Shown here: positions 9,487-18,391 of the stretch, piece after piece
Layout of the letters: every line of letters begins with the position of its first letter
Position numbering within the stretch: position 1 is the stretch's first letter
Assembly (NCBI GenBank): GCA_938048735.1
Contig: CALIUM010000009.1
Location: forward strand, 1-64,000
Origin: an uncultured archaeon
Lineage (GTDB): Archaea > Thermoproteota > Bathyarchaeia > TCS64
DNA: 64,000 nt
Reading direction: 5' to 3'
The notes under the pieces: generated by a model
Database searches by the model: none
Told to the model about the DNA's origin: nothing
Seen by the model: only the letters and a program-made list of their open reading frames with translations
Program-made: the position numbers and the translations under genes

Positions 9487-10281
9487 ATGGGATTGATGTT
9501 GAGGTGGCAATATGTCTCGATCTTCGCGGTCTGCGCCTCAATCACACTCGCATCCTTGATAATTGCATATAGGCCTCAGAAACCGGTTTCGGTCGATTGG
9601 GATTTCTGGCTACCTGTAGGGGTTCCCCCCTCCCTAGGATCCGTAGGCTCTAATGTCCGCGTCGACGGGCAGTCCAAGACCATCTCACTATCCGGGACAG
9701 GAACCTCCTATGCGAAGGCGAATCAGGCTACGCTTACCCTTGGCGTCCAGACTGAGAACTCTTCGGCCTCGGTGGCAGTGGAGGAGAATGCTAGGCTCAT
9801 GACATCCATCGTCGCGGCTTTGAAGTCACTTGGGATAAGGGAGGAGAGACTTGAGACGGTCTCCTATGGCATAAACCCGATCTATGATTCGAACTGGCAG
9901 AAGGTGATAGGCTATAGGGTTGTCAACCTTTTAAGGGTGAGATTACTGGAGCTGGATCTGATCGGAAAGGCCATAGATGAGGCCAGCAGGGCTGGGGCCA
10001 ATAGGATCGATGGTATCTCCTTCGGCCTCTCAAGCGACCTTCAGGAGCAGCTGAAACTTGAAGCCTATAGAAAGGCGATAAATGACGCCTCCACGAAGGC
10101 AAAACTCATCGCAGAGGCTCTGAACCTGAAGATAACCGGCGTCCTCTCCTTCACCGAGAGCGTATACTACCCCTACACACCCACAAGAGGTCTGGAGACA
10201 ACGGATAAGATGGCCACCCCAATATTCGAGGGGGCTCTAAGCGTCTCAGTTACGGTCCACATAGTCTACACCTTCGAGTAA
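9487..10281 (+). CDS. SIMPL (DUF541) domain protein, membrane-anchored
   Basis: The 264-residue protein has an N-terminal membrane segment (about residues 8-28), a linker, then a SIMPL domain (about 60-262). The family marks are the SLSGTGTS opening strand, LTLGVQTENSSASVAVEENARLM, a SLGIREERLETVSYGINPIYD stretch and the late KAKLIAEALNLKI helix. Relatives such as YggE/BP26 face the outside of the membrane and form oligomeric channel-like rings linked to oxidative stress. Here the domain would be exported. The gene stands alone with its own promoter. A second ATG at 9496 is an equally likely start. Confidence 0.85.
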   Translation: MGLMLRWQYVSIFAVCASITLASLIIAYRPQKPVSVDWDFWLPVGVPPSLGSVGSNVRVDGQSKTISLSGTGTSYAKANQATLTLGVQTENSSASVAVEENARLMTSIVAALKSLGIREERLETVSYGINPIYDSNWQKVIGYRVVNLLRVRLLELDLIGKAIDEASRAGANRIDGISFGLSSDLQEQLKLEAYRKAINDASTKAKLIAEALNLKITGVLSFTESVYYPYTPTRGLETTDKMATPIFEGALSVSVTVHIVYTFE

Positions 10282-10413
10282 TCCCTAAATTTATATCTCT
10301 TTTATATCTCCATTATCTATTCCTAATCAAGCAATACCATTTAAATAAATCATTATTTTATCTATATTTTCATCATCAAATATAGTTGAATTAATTAATG
10401 TTCCTTTGTTCAT

Positions 10414-11295
10414 CTATGGAGGTTGTTTATGAATCCTCTGCATCGCCTCCTCAGCCATGGCCCTATGCCTGGCTATGATCTCGGGCTGGCGTCGGACGAG
10501 GTCTAGATTCTCCCTGAGTATCGACGTGTAAATCTCTCCGAGTCTTGGATCAACCTTCTGGAGTTCCTCGAGGTACCTTTTACCCGTTGAGATCGCTGAG
10601 GGGCATCTGGGATGGCATGGGAAGAAGTAACTTACAAAATAAGCCAGGCTCTCGGCCTCCCCCTTCTCCTCTGCCTCCTTCAACTGTCTCGCAGCCCTCT
10701 CCTCGACTGAGATATTATTCTCCCGGTCTGAGGCGTAGCGCTCGACGCAGCATTTTGGGTACCCATAGAGCTCTCCCATCTCACTGACCCAGCCTCCTTT
10801 GAACTCCTCTGGGTAGACGAGATGGGCCCTCCCGAGGCCTTTGGGGGGATGACTGAGGGTCTCCTCTCTAATCCTCACCCTCTCTCTAATTAGATTCTCC
10901 AGCCTCTTCTCAAGGGCTTTATCTCTGAATAGGTATAGCTCCCTAACCGTGGGCCTTACCTCAAACTGGAGGGTTCTGAGCCCGAGTTTTCTCGCCCACT
11001 CCAGGTGGCCGCGGTACTGTTGTGAGGCCTCTACAACATCCCTGTAGGCCTTCCTCATCTCATTCTTCAAGGCCTCTATGGTTTTAAGCCTCTTCTCGGG
11101 ATCTCCTATGGAGCTAAGATGTCTCATCCGTGGTAGGATCCTCTCATCTATCGATCTCCCAAGACCCTCGGCCCCAGGGAGCTCCGCCGGCAGGGTTGTA
11201 AGGGAGCATGGCCTGAGGCCCAGATGGACAAGTAGATAATTCTCAACCTTTACCCTCTTCAACAACCTTGTATCAGATAGCAGACTTTGTATCAA
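10414..11295 (-). CDS. DUF483-like archaeal protein, function unknown
   Basis: This 293-residue soluble protein has a helical, strongly charged first half (residues 1-165). Its C-terminal half has two Cys clusters, GYPKCCVERYA (about 182-192) and FFPCHPRCPSA (about 223-234), which suggest a metal or cluster site. This Cys layout resembles archaeal DUF483 proteins, though I assign it from memory of the motif only. The conserved Tyr-Pro-x-Cys-Cys motif and the Pro/Cys-rich loop are the obvious candidate active sites. The gene is monocistronic, with a 118-base gap to the plus-strand region upstream of it and a 131-base gap behind. Confidence 0.55.
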   Translation of the reverse strand: MIQSLLSDTRLLKRVKVENYLLVHLGLRPCSLTTLPAELPGAEGLGRSIDERILPRMRHLSSIGDPEKRLKTIEALKNEMRKAYRDVVEASQQYRGHLEWARKLGLRTLQFEVRPTVRELYLFRDKALEKRLENLIRERVRIREETLSHPPKGLGRAHLVYPEEFKGGWVSEMGELYGYPKCCVERYASDRENNISVEERAARQLKEAEEKGEAESLAYFVSYFFPCHPRCPSAISTGKRYLEELQKVDPRLGEIYTSILRENLDLVRRQPEIIARHRAMAEEAMQRIHKQPP

Positions 11296-11382
11296 ATGCT
11301 CGTTCTCCTAGACAATTAATTCACCTTTCATGCTGTTAAACCTTCCTAACCCAAGAGAGGTTTAAGGAAAAAAGAGGGGATC

Positions 11383-12021
11383 TTAGAACGGGACTAGGCC
11401 TAAGACCTGTAAGAGGAACTGGGCTCTGCCCGATAGCATCGCCATCCTGAAGAGAACCGTATTTCCGTAGTAGGCCCCCAGCCCTATCATTATTATCCAT
11501 CTTCCCAGCCTGGTTGGATATAGTAAAGGTCCCTTATGCTCGAAGGTGAGTAGGAAGTACATCACTGCTAGTATCGTGCCTATGCCTATGTATACGAAGT
11601 TGAACCAGGACAATGCGTCGGCTCCGGCCTTAGGAGGCGTTATAGTGGATATGATCTGGCTGAGGATGTTCGGAATTATAGTACCCCTCATTCCCAATCC
11701 TATGCTGGAACCCACTAGGATGGCTATGGGATACCTGCTGATCCAGCGGTAGTCGCGATGCAGTATGAAGTACATCATGAAGCCCAGTAGGATCGGAATT
11801 ATGTAGTAGAACTTCCCAGCCATTAGGGGAGTGATTGCCAACCTGATCGTTGTCTGTATAGCTATGATGGCTGCGATGGCTAGAGATAACCCTATGAAGA
11901 AGTGCTCCGCAAACCTGAAGAGCTGATTCTCCTTGTAGAGTGGATAGCTATAGACAAAAAGCATCAGAGCTAGAGCCGTCCAGATCCCTAAGATCCCATC
12001 TATAGTCGTGGGGTAACCCAT
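11383..12021 (-). CDS. polytopic membrane protein, last gene of an unknown four-gene operon
   Basis: I do not recognise this 212-residue protein. It is almost entirely hydrophobic, with about six or seven predicted membrane helices and short basic loops (HRDYRWISRYP, EHKGPLLYPTRLGR). A conserved-looking loop, PPKAGADALSWFNF, separates the central helices. It starts one base after the stop of the preceding membrane protein, so translation is probably coupled. Its partners are two double-anchored proteins and another polytopic protein, suggesting that it is the integral part of one membrane complex. No transporter signature, channel filter or cofactor motif is visible. Confidence 0.75.
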   Translation of the reverse strand: MGYPTTIDGILGIWTALALMLFVYSYPLYKENQLFRFAEHFFIGLSLAIAAIIAIQTTIRLAITPLMAGKFYYIIPILLGFMMYFILHRDYRWISRYPIAILVGSSIGLGMRGTIIPNILSQIISTITPPKAGADALSWFNFVYIGIGTILAVMYFLLTFEHKGPLLYPTRLGRWIIMIGLGAYYGNTVLFRMAMLSGRAQFLLQVLGLVPF

Positions 12022-12022
12022 T

Positions 12023-12847
12023 CTACCTCCTCCTCCTCGTTGCCGCGTAACCTATGTTCGCTAGGATGACAGCGACTATTACTAGGAGGTGAGAGGTGTT
12101 TATCGCATCCATGGTCACAGTCGCGTCTCCTGGCTCCCCTATCAGCTTCTCCAGCTCTGCTCCTCCCTTCGCGCCCCCCGTCATGCCGAAGATGATCTCC
12201 GGCCAGTAGGGCTGATAGCTGGAGAAGATCATAGCTATCCCGATCTCCGCAAAGGGAACACCATATGGGATACGCCACTGTCTGATATAGTAATCGCCGT
12301 AGTCGCCCGTGTCGCTGCTTATGACCATCTTAACATCCTTCGCCGAGTTTACTCCCCTCATTATTGGAAGCTGGTCTATGGGCGTCCCCTTATAATCTGT
12401 TGTGAAGATGGCCCTTATGTTTGTGGCTAGCTGGGCAACGGTAGGTTCGGCTCCTGTGTAAAATCCTAGATGGACATAGTCCACGCCATATTTCAGTCCC
12501 TTGAATCCGGGCACCTTTTCAACGATCTTCTCGAAGGTCATATGGCCGTCGACGAAGGAGGTCCAGTATATTATTTTAGCTTTCTGCTGTATCAGCACTT
12601 TGCTCACCGCAACAAGTGATGGAAGGCACTCCGGCCAAGCGCTTACACCAGAGGATATGTTGACCACCACAACATCGCCTTCCTTCAGCTTCCTTAACCC
12701 CTCGAGGAGGCTTATCGTCTGGGGGCCTATAGATACGGGCAACCCCAGGGGTCGAATGAACGGTATAATAAGGAGTATGAAGAGCAACCAGTAGATTACT
12801 CGTCTATCGATCCTCTGTAGCCTCTCCCAGATGGTCTCTTGGCTCAT
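12023..12847 (-). CDS. double-anchored membrane protein of the unknown four-gene operon
   Basis: The start is ATG at 12847, within an ATGA overlap with the upstream gene; an open frame extends further but runs into that gene. The 274-residue product has one membrane helix near its N-terminus (about 20-38), a soluble domain of about 200 residues and a second helix near the C-terminus (INTSHLLVIVAVILANIGYA) ending in a run of Arg. The domain contains VVVNISSGVSAWPECLPSL and a late GMTGGAKGGAELEKL. Its layout matches the first gene of the operon (13499-14329), and both have a soluble domain with a GxxxYY or YWPE-like region, so the two could be distant paralogues forming a heteromer. Function unknown. 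Confidence 0.75.
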   Translation of the reverse strand: MSQETIWERLQRIDRRVIYWLLFILLIIPFIRPLGLPVSIGPQTISLLEGLRKLKEGDVVVVNISSGVSAWPECLPSLVAVSKVLIQQKAKIIYWTSFVDGHMTFEKIVEKVPGFKGLKYGVDYVHLGFYTGAEPTVAQLATNIRAIFTTDYKGTPIDQLPIMRGVNSAKDVKMVISSDTGDYGDYYIRQWRIPYGVPFAEIGIAMIFSSYQPYWPEIIFGMTGGAKGGAELEKLIGEPGDATVTMDAINTSHLLVIVAVILANIGYAATRRRR

Positions 12848-13494
12848 CCTCCCGCCACCTCCCCGTAGAAACCCCGCTCCCTTCCAAGGAGTGTCCTGAA
12901 CCCGAAGGCTAGGAGCCCGAAGGCCGCGACTATCAGGAATGTCCTCATCGCAGGCACTTGTCCGACATCGTTGAACCATCTACCTATCCTAGGTATCTGA
13001 ACCCATATCACCTCACCTATTGGGGCATTCATCAGCATGACGAAGATCCCTGCAATTAACAACAACGCTGCATCTATATTCCTCGCCCTGAAGGCCCTAT
13101 ACGCAGCTGAAGCGATGTAGAACCCCGTAATCGCATACCAAGTCTGGCCTAGGGATACGTATGCATTATCGAATATCCACTTATAAACCGGGTTAGATGA
13201 AGGATTATTTATATCGGTAAATCCAAGTAACAATACGAATGCGAAGATGAAGATCAGCCAGGCGCTATGATACCATACACCAGGTGCTCTCCTACGCACG
13301 TTTCGGCTATGTACTCGGATAATGTTGACCGCCCCCAGAGTCAGAGCCATTGTCGAGATTATAGTGGCCCAGGTCCTCAGTTCTCCTGCTATTGCACTTA
13401 TCGCTGGTATCGTGAAGAAGAAATCGACCATCATTATAACTACGATTATGGCTGTAAGAGCGTAAACCGCTTCTCTTCTAACCACTTCAGCCAT
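12844..13494 (-). CDS. polytopic membrane protein of the unknown four-gene operon
   Basis: This 216-residue protein shows about six membrane helices and no known family signature. Notable loops are HSRNVRRRAPGVWYHSAW after the second helix and the GFTDINNPSSNPVYKWIFDNAY loop in the middle, both of which could sit at the membrane surface. Spacing is tight on both sides: 4 bases after the upstream gene and a 4-base ATGA overlap with the next. It is likely an obligate partner of the neighbouring polytopic protein (11383-12021), which has similar size and helix count. Confidence 0.75.
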   Translation of the reverse strand: MAEVVRREAVYALTAIIVVIMMVDFFFTIPAISAIAGELRTWATIISTMALTLGAVNIIRVHSRNVRRRAPGVWYHSAWLIFIFAFVLLLGFTDINNPSSNPVYKWIFDNAYVSLGQTWYAITGFYIASAAYRAFRARNIDAALLLIAGIFVMLMNAPIGEVIWVQIPRIGRWFNDVGQVPAMRTFLIVAAFGLLAFGFRTLLGRERGFYGEVAGG

Positions 13495-13498
13495 CTTA

Positions 13499-14329
13499 TC
13501 ACCTCTTCAAGATGTCTATTAGGATAGGTACCCTGGCGAAGCTTATTACGAATCCTACTATGAGAAGCACCAATATAACGAGCTTCATAATGTCCTCGCC
13601 TCTGAGGCAGCCCAGTATCCATGGATCTTTAGTGATGTCCGCACTCGCTGCGTATAGTTCCTCAGCTATTAGGCAGTAGTCGCAGGTAGCTATGAGGAAG
13701 GGCATCTGATGCGTGTTAGCCGTTCCAGCAATCTGCATTGCCCCTATCGTATTCCCAGCTTCGCCCATGACCACGGACTCGTAGTAGAAGCCACCCATCA
13801 ATATATTTGAGGCCGGCCTCTCCCTCTGCATGAATCCCATAACGGCATTCAGGTATGGAGACTGACCTGCCTGATAGTTTATCTGCAACGGGTCAAACTC
13901 CTCAGGCTTCCCCTCCTCGAGGTAGGCGGTTCTCAGGGTCTCCTCCACGAGAGGAAGAGAGTCTTTTATACAGGTGAAGTAGTAGAGCTTCACGCCGGCC
14001 CTAACCGCCAGCCTAGCTACATGGCTCAGGATGCTTATGGAGGCTAGGGTCTGAGGCCCTTGGTCCGGGTTGCTGAGGGTCTCCATAGCATACCCAGAGG
14101 TGTACAGGAGGGGTTTCCCCATCTCGGCGCATCTTCCGATAGCTTCGGGGATGGCTGCGATGGCCGGGAAGGTCCTTATAGGAATCTTCCTTCCCCTCCT
14201 CGCCATCTCTAGGAATATGTAGAAGAGGGCTATTGTGACTATTAGAAAGACGAATGCTGTCTGTCTTCCTGCAACTATCAAGTTTTTCCCTCTTTTACAC
14301 CTTTTCACCGGTCTAGGGGTTCCACCCAT
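13499..14329 (-). CDS. double-anchored membrane protein, DUF6754-like, first gene of the four-gene operon
   Basis: The 276-residue protein has an N-terminal membrane helix (about 24-42), a soluble domain (about 50-245) and a C-terminal helix (IMKLVILVLLIVGFVISF). The soluble domain includes FPAIAAIPEAIGRCAEMGKPL, NPDQGPQTLASISILSHVARLA and TIGAMQIAGTANTHQMPF. This resembles a bacterial family I remember as DUF6754 (common in Chloroflexi), whose function is not known; the name needs a profile search. The domain alternates strands and helices in a way that suggests a nucleotide- or small-molecule-binding fold, without any visible P-loop. It leads three further membrane proteins with gaps of -4 to 4 bases. 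Confidence 0.75.
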   Translation of the reverse strand: MGGTPRPVKRCKRGKNLIVAGRQTAFVFLIVTIALFYIFLEMARRGRKIPIRTFPAIAAIPEAIGRCAEMGKPLLYTSGYAMETLSNPDQGPQTLASISILSHVARLAVRAGVKLYYFTCIKDSLPLVEETLRTAYLEEGKPEEFDPLQINYQAGQSPYLNAVMGFMQRERPASNILMGGFYYESVVMGEAGNTIGAMQIAGTANTHQMPFLIATCDYCLIAEELYAASADITKDPWILGCLRGEDIMKLVILVLLIVGFVISFARVPILIDILKR

Positions 14330-14562
14330 TAGTTACGTCTCTTTTGGGGGTGGTAAGCCACCTAGGACTGGCTAATATAAGAAGAGCGTTCATTTCTTTT
14401 AAAATTTTCGGCGTCCTTAAGGCTTGAAAACCCAGTTCTTGATCGCCTCTGCTTAATCACGATGGGAAAAACATGACCAAACATGTTTCCCCACAAAATC
14501 ATCAACGTTAAAAGAAATTTATGACTCTCAATTTAAAACTCGTTTTTAAACTTCAATTCAGT

Positions 14563-16014
14563 TTATTGAAAACCTTCCTTCATTGAAGAGATCATCTGAT
14601 TAAATCTAAAACTATTATCTATGATCTGATGTTCGCTCTGCCATTCTGTGTCGTAGCCCAGACGTGACTCTGGGGGGAGCCCTAGGGCCAGCCTCCTGAA
14701 CCGCTCATAGTAATCTAGGAAATCCCGGAACTTGATCCGGAGGCCGAAATCCTCTGGGCTGAGGTGCCTGGGAGAACCGGGCTCCAGCACCAGGGGATTG
14801 CAGGCGATGCTTGCGATTGGATACCTCTTGACCATCCTCTCAGCGAGCCTGATGGTCTCCTCGAATGCCTCAGGCGTCTCCGATGACAGGCCTGTGGAGA
14901 AGTACGCCTCCACGGGCACAGCCTCCTCCTTTGCATATTCAAGCCATCTAGTCAGCTCCTCATTAGTGTAGTGGAATCCCTTGTTCCTAATCCTGACCTC
15001 CTCTGACCCGGTCTCGGGCGATATGGTGAGGGTTGAGTATAGGGGGTTGAAGGTGCGGGCGAACTCCCTTACGAAGCCCCTATCTGAGAGGGACCAGAGG
15101 AGGAATTGGGCGCTTATGTCGATGCCCTCCCTCCTGATCATCTCGAAGAGCTCGTGGTAGTACCTCCTATCGGGGTATGGGTCGAAGTCCATGTAGACTG
15201 AGTCGATTCCATATTCCATAAACTTGGATAGGGTTTCGAGGACCTGCTCCTTCGGTTGGTATATTGGCTCTGGTCGGCCCGTGATGAGCCTTTGGGCGCC
15301 CCTTCCCCCTCCGCAGTATGAGCAGTCGACGGAGCAGCCCCTTCCAAGGGGTAGCCATGCATGCCTCTTGACGCTCACCCTCCAAGGGTGTGGGTCTAGG
15401 TCTCCAGACTGGGATATAAGCCTGCAGTACCTCTCACGGTTGTGAAGTAATTCGAAGTTCGCGTAGTCGAGCCCCCTTAGGTCATCAACCCCTGCTATGA
15501 ACTCTCGGCGGCTCCTCTTGATAACCCCCCTCCCCCTGTAAACCAGGTTTGGAACCCCGCCGAGTTCACTATTCTCTAGGTGCCTCATAAGCTCTAGGAG
15601 AGGCCTCTCAGCATCCCCGCGGATAATGGCGTCTACGCATCCAAACCGGTTTAGAATCTCCTCAGCGTAGTAGGAGGCGGTGAACCCCCCTAGAACCACA
15701 TGGGCGTTACTGTTATGCTTTGCTATCTCCGCTATCCTGACGGCGTCATAGGAGTGGACGAACCAGTGGAGGTCGATGCCGACCACCCTGGGCTCATACA
15801 ACCTGAAGATATCCTCCACTTTGAAGCTCCTATCCTGGAGCTGCTCGATCCCCGTGTGATATACGACGGTTGAGTATCCGTTTCTGTCCAATAGGTCAGC
15901 AAGGGCCAGTGTTCCGAGAGGCATAACGAGGAAGGTGACCAGATCCCTCCCATCCTGGTCGCTGGATCTGTAGTGGGTTGCCGGATGAATGAATAGGATA
16001 TCTAACTCCTTCAA
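14563..16014 (-). CDS. B12-binding-type radical SAM protein
   Basis: The 483-residue protein has an N-terminal Rossmann-like cobalamin-binding type domain (about 1-150; LGTLALADLLDRNGY, VVLGGFTASYYA). The radical SAM domain follows (about 215-420) with the cluster motif CSVDCSYC inside GRGCSVDCSYCGGG, so the CxxxCxxC spacing is intact. The classic B12 DxHxxG motif is not obvious (the N-terminal region has GIDLHWF), so cobalamin binding is inferred from the fold only. Members of this superfamily carry out methylations or ring and chain rearrangements. The upstream gene overlaps its start by 4 bases and encodes a GNAT-like protein, which suggests a two-enzyme modification pathway for an unknown substrate. 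Confidence 0.8.
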   Translation of the reverse strand: MKELDILFIHPATHYRSSDQDGRDLVTFLVMPLGTLALADLLDRNGYSTVVYHTGIEQLQDRSFKVEDIFRLYEPRVVGIDLHWFVHSYDAVRIAEIAKHNSNAHVVLGGFTASYYAEEILNRFGCVDAIIRGDAERPLLELMRHLENSELGGVPNLVYRGRGVIKRSRREFIAGVDDLRGLDYANFELLHNRERYCRLISQSGDLDPHPWRVSVKRHAWLPLGRGCSVDCSYCGGGRGAQRLITGRPEPIYQPKEQVLETLSKFMEYGIDSVYMDFDPYPDRRYYHELFEMIRREGIDISAQFLLWSLSDRGFVREFARTFNPLYSTLTISPETGSEEVRIRNKGFHYTNEELTRWLEYAKEEAVPVEAYFSTGLSSETPEAFEETIRLAERMVKRYPIASIACNPLVLEPGSPRHLSPEDFGLRIKFRDFLDYYERFRRLALGLPPESRLGYDTEWQSEHQIIDNSFRFNQMISSMKEGFQ

Positions 16015-17084
16015 TGCTCCACAGTCCTGCGCATTAACCTTATCCTATGAACGACCTTAAAGCCATACTCCTCCAGCAGATTCTTCAAGAATCCCTGCCT
16101 AAAGTCCACACATCCCAGCTGGATCGTCTCTATACCCATGTGCTTCATCGCTTCAGCTGCTGCTGAGAGTAGGGGGAGGATGATCCCCTTATCCCTCGAC
16201 CTGAAGCCCCACTCAAAGACCTTACCGGCCCTGTACTCATATCTCAGGATGTCCTGGAAGAGCGGTAGGTAGGGGGTTCTGAACCTCTCCATGGCCTCGA
16301 AGAGGTTTGGAGACCATCTCATGAAACCTTCAACCGTCAGCTCCCCGAATCCCCACCTACGCCGTCTCCGTATAATCCATGTGGTTCCTTCACTTATGGG
16401 TATATTCTCAGCGGGGTTGAGGGTAGCATCAGCATTAGATAATGTGTAAGACCTTATGGGGAGAGATCTACACATCTTCTCTATCTCCTTAAACTCTTTG
16501 GGTGATGCAGCAGCTACATATTCATTAGACCTCTTTTCATCACTTAATCTATCCTCAAGATAATGTATATCAGCACTGAGGCATCTTATCTCCTCCACCG
16601 CCCTGAAGCCCTTCTTAATGAGAGATACTTCATTCAGCCCTATCAAGGTGGCCTTGCCCAGGTCGTAGGATATGGGTGACATAGAACTCGGGAAGGATAT
16701 GGAGCCTAACACCTCATGGTGTGCCTCGATATCCATGGAGGCGCAGCCAAGGGTGGAGGCGATCCTGTTAGCTCCTGAAAGTAATGTTTCAAGGGCTTCT
16801 CCCTCCCCCTCCAGGAGGATGGGGTGGGTGAGGTGGAGCCTCCTCCTCTCATCATCGTCGATATATAGGAAGGCTAGGCTGAAGAGCTGGTCTGCCAGTC
16901 GGCCATCTGGGTGTCTACTTGAAACCAGTAAGGGAAAAGCCCTCTGGAGATTCATCCCCCTATTGGTCAAAGGATCTGAGAATGCTCCTAGGATCAGGGA
17001 CCTCGAATCCACCCCAGTATAGATGAATGGGGCCCTCCTGAAGACCTTTACTGGGAGATGGAGCTCCATCTCAAAGACCGGCAT
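16011..17084 (-). CDS. GNAT-fold-like protein paired with the radical SAM gene
   Basis: This 357-residue protein has no clear family signature. The C-terminal segment (about 285-357; GFRSRDKGIILPLLSAAAEAMKH, then QLGCVDFRQGFLKNLLEEYGF) looks like the last helices and strands of a GNAT acyltransferase. The N-terminal half also carries strand-rich segments (LAFLYIDDDERRRLHL) that could be a second, degenerate GNAT unit. I cannot identify an acetyl-CoA pyrophosphate loop with confidence. It is translationally coupled to the radical SAM gene downstream through an ATGA overlap. Alternatives are an aminoacyl-transferase-like or purely structural partner. Confidence 0.5.
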   Translation of the reverse strand: MPVFEMELHLPVKVFRRAPFIYTGVDSRSLILGAFSDPLTNRGMNLQRAFPLLVSSRHPDGRLADQLFSLAFLYIDDDERRRLHLTHPILLEGEGEALETLLSGANRIASTLGCASMDIEAHHEVLGSISFPSSMSPISYDLGKATLIGLNEVSLIKKGFRAVEEIRCLSADIHYLEDRLSDEKRSNEYVAAASPKEFKEIEKMCRSLPIRSYTLSNADATLNPAENIPISEGTTWIIRRRRRWGFGELTVEGFMRWSPNLFEAMERFRTPYLPLFQDILRYEYRAGKVFEWGFRSRDKGIILPLLSAAAEAMKHMGIETIQLGCVDFRQGFLKNLLEEYGFKVVHRIRLMRRTVEH

Positions 17085-17226
17085 TCCATATATGCCCTCA
17101 TTTCAAACCTTATACTCAAAGCCCTCCGAACTGTAAAGTGAAGAAGGTGAAGAATTACAAATATTCTTGTTTTTGATCCAATTTCAATTATTTTTAATGG
17201 TGAAGTATGTTTAAATGTTTCTGGCT

Positions 17227-18390
17227 TCACTCTTCTATGATCTCGACGTTCGCCCTGGGAACCGTGACCACCCTTCCATCCTCCAGCTCTACATCCAGCA
17301 CCCTCACGTCGGACTCTGTCTGGATCTTCTGTAGTTCCACTGGTAGGCTTACGACCTTCCCGATCGCCCCGAAGTAGGGCTGTCGTATTATCCTCACGGG
17401 GGTTCCAGGGACCATTCCAGCTGAGAGTTCTTCCATAGAAGACTGCTCGAAGAACTCGTTATGGGGTATTATTATCTCAGGCCTCATAACCCCAGCCCTT
17501 ATCTGGGTCGCCCCGTTCACCGCGGCCAGGTACCCCTCGAAGCTCTTCAGGAGGTCGAAGGTTCTCCTGGACATCTTCATCTCGCCGAACCCCTCTGTGA
17601 CTATAAGGGTCAACCCGACCTCCTCATGTCCTGTTATAGCTACCCCTATCTCCTCTCCTATGAAGGTGGTGACATCCCTGTGCTTTATTCCACCTACGAC
17701 GATGCACGAGACCCCCACCTCTACGGCCTTTCTGAGGGCCTCCAGGGTGACCATGGAGCCTCCGATGAGAACCTTTCCTTTGTCTCCGACCTTGATGTGG
17801 TCGTGTGTAAGCGCCTCCTCAGGAGATTTAACCGCCATCTTTATCTCGCCGTGGGTTTCACCCCCTATGCCGAAGATCCCTTGGATGAAGGCCGCGTTGG
17901 TCTCTATGACCGCTCCCTCCCTCGGCAGCACCTCCACGACCTCTCCAGGTATATAGGCATCTACCTCTACTGGGACTGGTAGGCCTCTGACGATAACCTG
18001 GCCTGTCACATCGGATATGGACTCTATGATCCCGTCGATGGGGGATGGCACCCTCTTCTTTATTAGGCCGAAGAGGGCGTTGTAGGCTGCTATGACCTCG
18101 TCCTTGGCAACCTTATCCCCAACCTTCTTGATCATGTACCTCGGGAGGTCCTCAGGCTCAACACCTAGAAGGAGGGCCACTTTAACTATCTCCGGGTCTC
18201 CAGGGATCTCAGTCCTCGCCACGATGTCATGATAATTCACCTTATCACCTTCCTTCACGAAGACCTCTCCAGGGATTGGCAGCCTTCTAGTTTTGGTAAT
18301 GGTCATAGCCCTCTTGACCTTCAGCCCAGGGGTATAGGCGTAGGCCTCCTCTGAGACCCTCTCTTCACGCTCCATGGCTTTAGCCTTCAT
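17227..18390 (-). CDS. uncharacterised KOW and biotinyl-fold-like protein coupled to MutL
   Basis: I do not recognise a named family for this 387-residue protein. Residues about 30-75 (LPIPGEVFVKEGDKVNYHDIVART) and 115-170 (SPIDGIIESISDVTGQVIVRG, DAYIPGEVVEVLP) read like barrel-sandwich (biotinyl/lipoyl or RnfC-type) repeats without an attachment Lys motif. A Gly-rich alpha/beta middle domain (about 180-290; GIFGIGGETHGEI, KGKVLIGGSMVTLEAL) follows. The last 60 residues (FGAIGKVVSLPVELQKI to VTVPRANVEIIEE) look like a KOW/SH3 barrel. It begins 1 base after the GlmL/MutL-type ATPase gene, so the two should act together, perhaps as a reactivation or assembly factor for a B12 enzyme. Confidence 0.65.
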   Translation of the reverse strand: MKAKAMEREERVSEEAYAYTPGLKVKRAMTITKTRRLPIPGEVFVKEGDKVNYHDIVARTEIPGDPEIVKVALLLGVEPEDLPRYMIKKVGDKVAKDEVIAAYNALFGLIKKRVPSPIDGIIESISDVTGQVIVRGLPVPVEVDAYIPGEVVEVLPREGAVIETNAAFIQGIFGIGGETHGEIKMAVKSPEEALTHDHIKVGDKGKVLIGGSMVTLEALRKAVEVGVSCIVVGGIKHRDVTTFIGEEIGVAITGHEEVGLTLIVTEGFGEMKMSRRTFDLLKSFEGYLAAVNGATQIRAGVMRPEIIIPHNEFFEQSSMEELSAGMVPGTPVRIIRQPYFGAIGKVVSLPVELQKIQTESDVRVLDVELEDGRVVTVPRANVEIIEE

Positions 18391-18391
18391 A

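Noticed and set aside
12023..12979. Longer frame of the third gene in the four-gene operon, starting at 12979
   Set aside because: The extra 44 codons lie entirely within the upstream gene and are not protein-like; the ATGA overlap at 12844-12847 gives the correct start.
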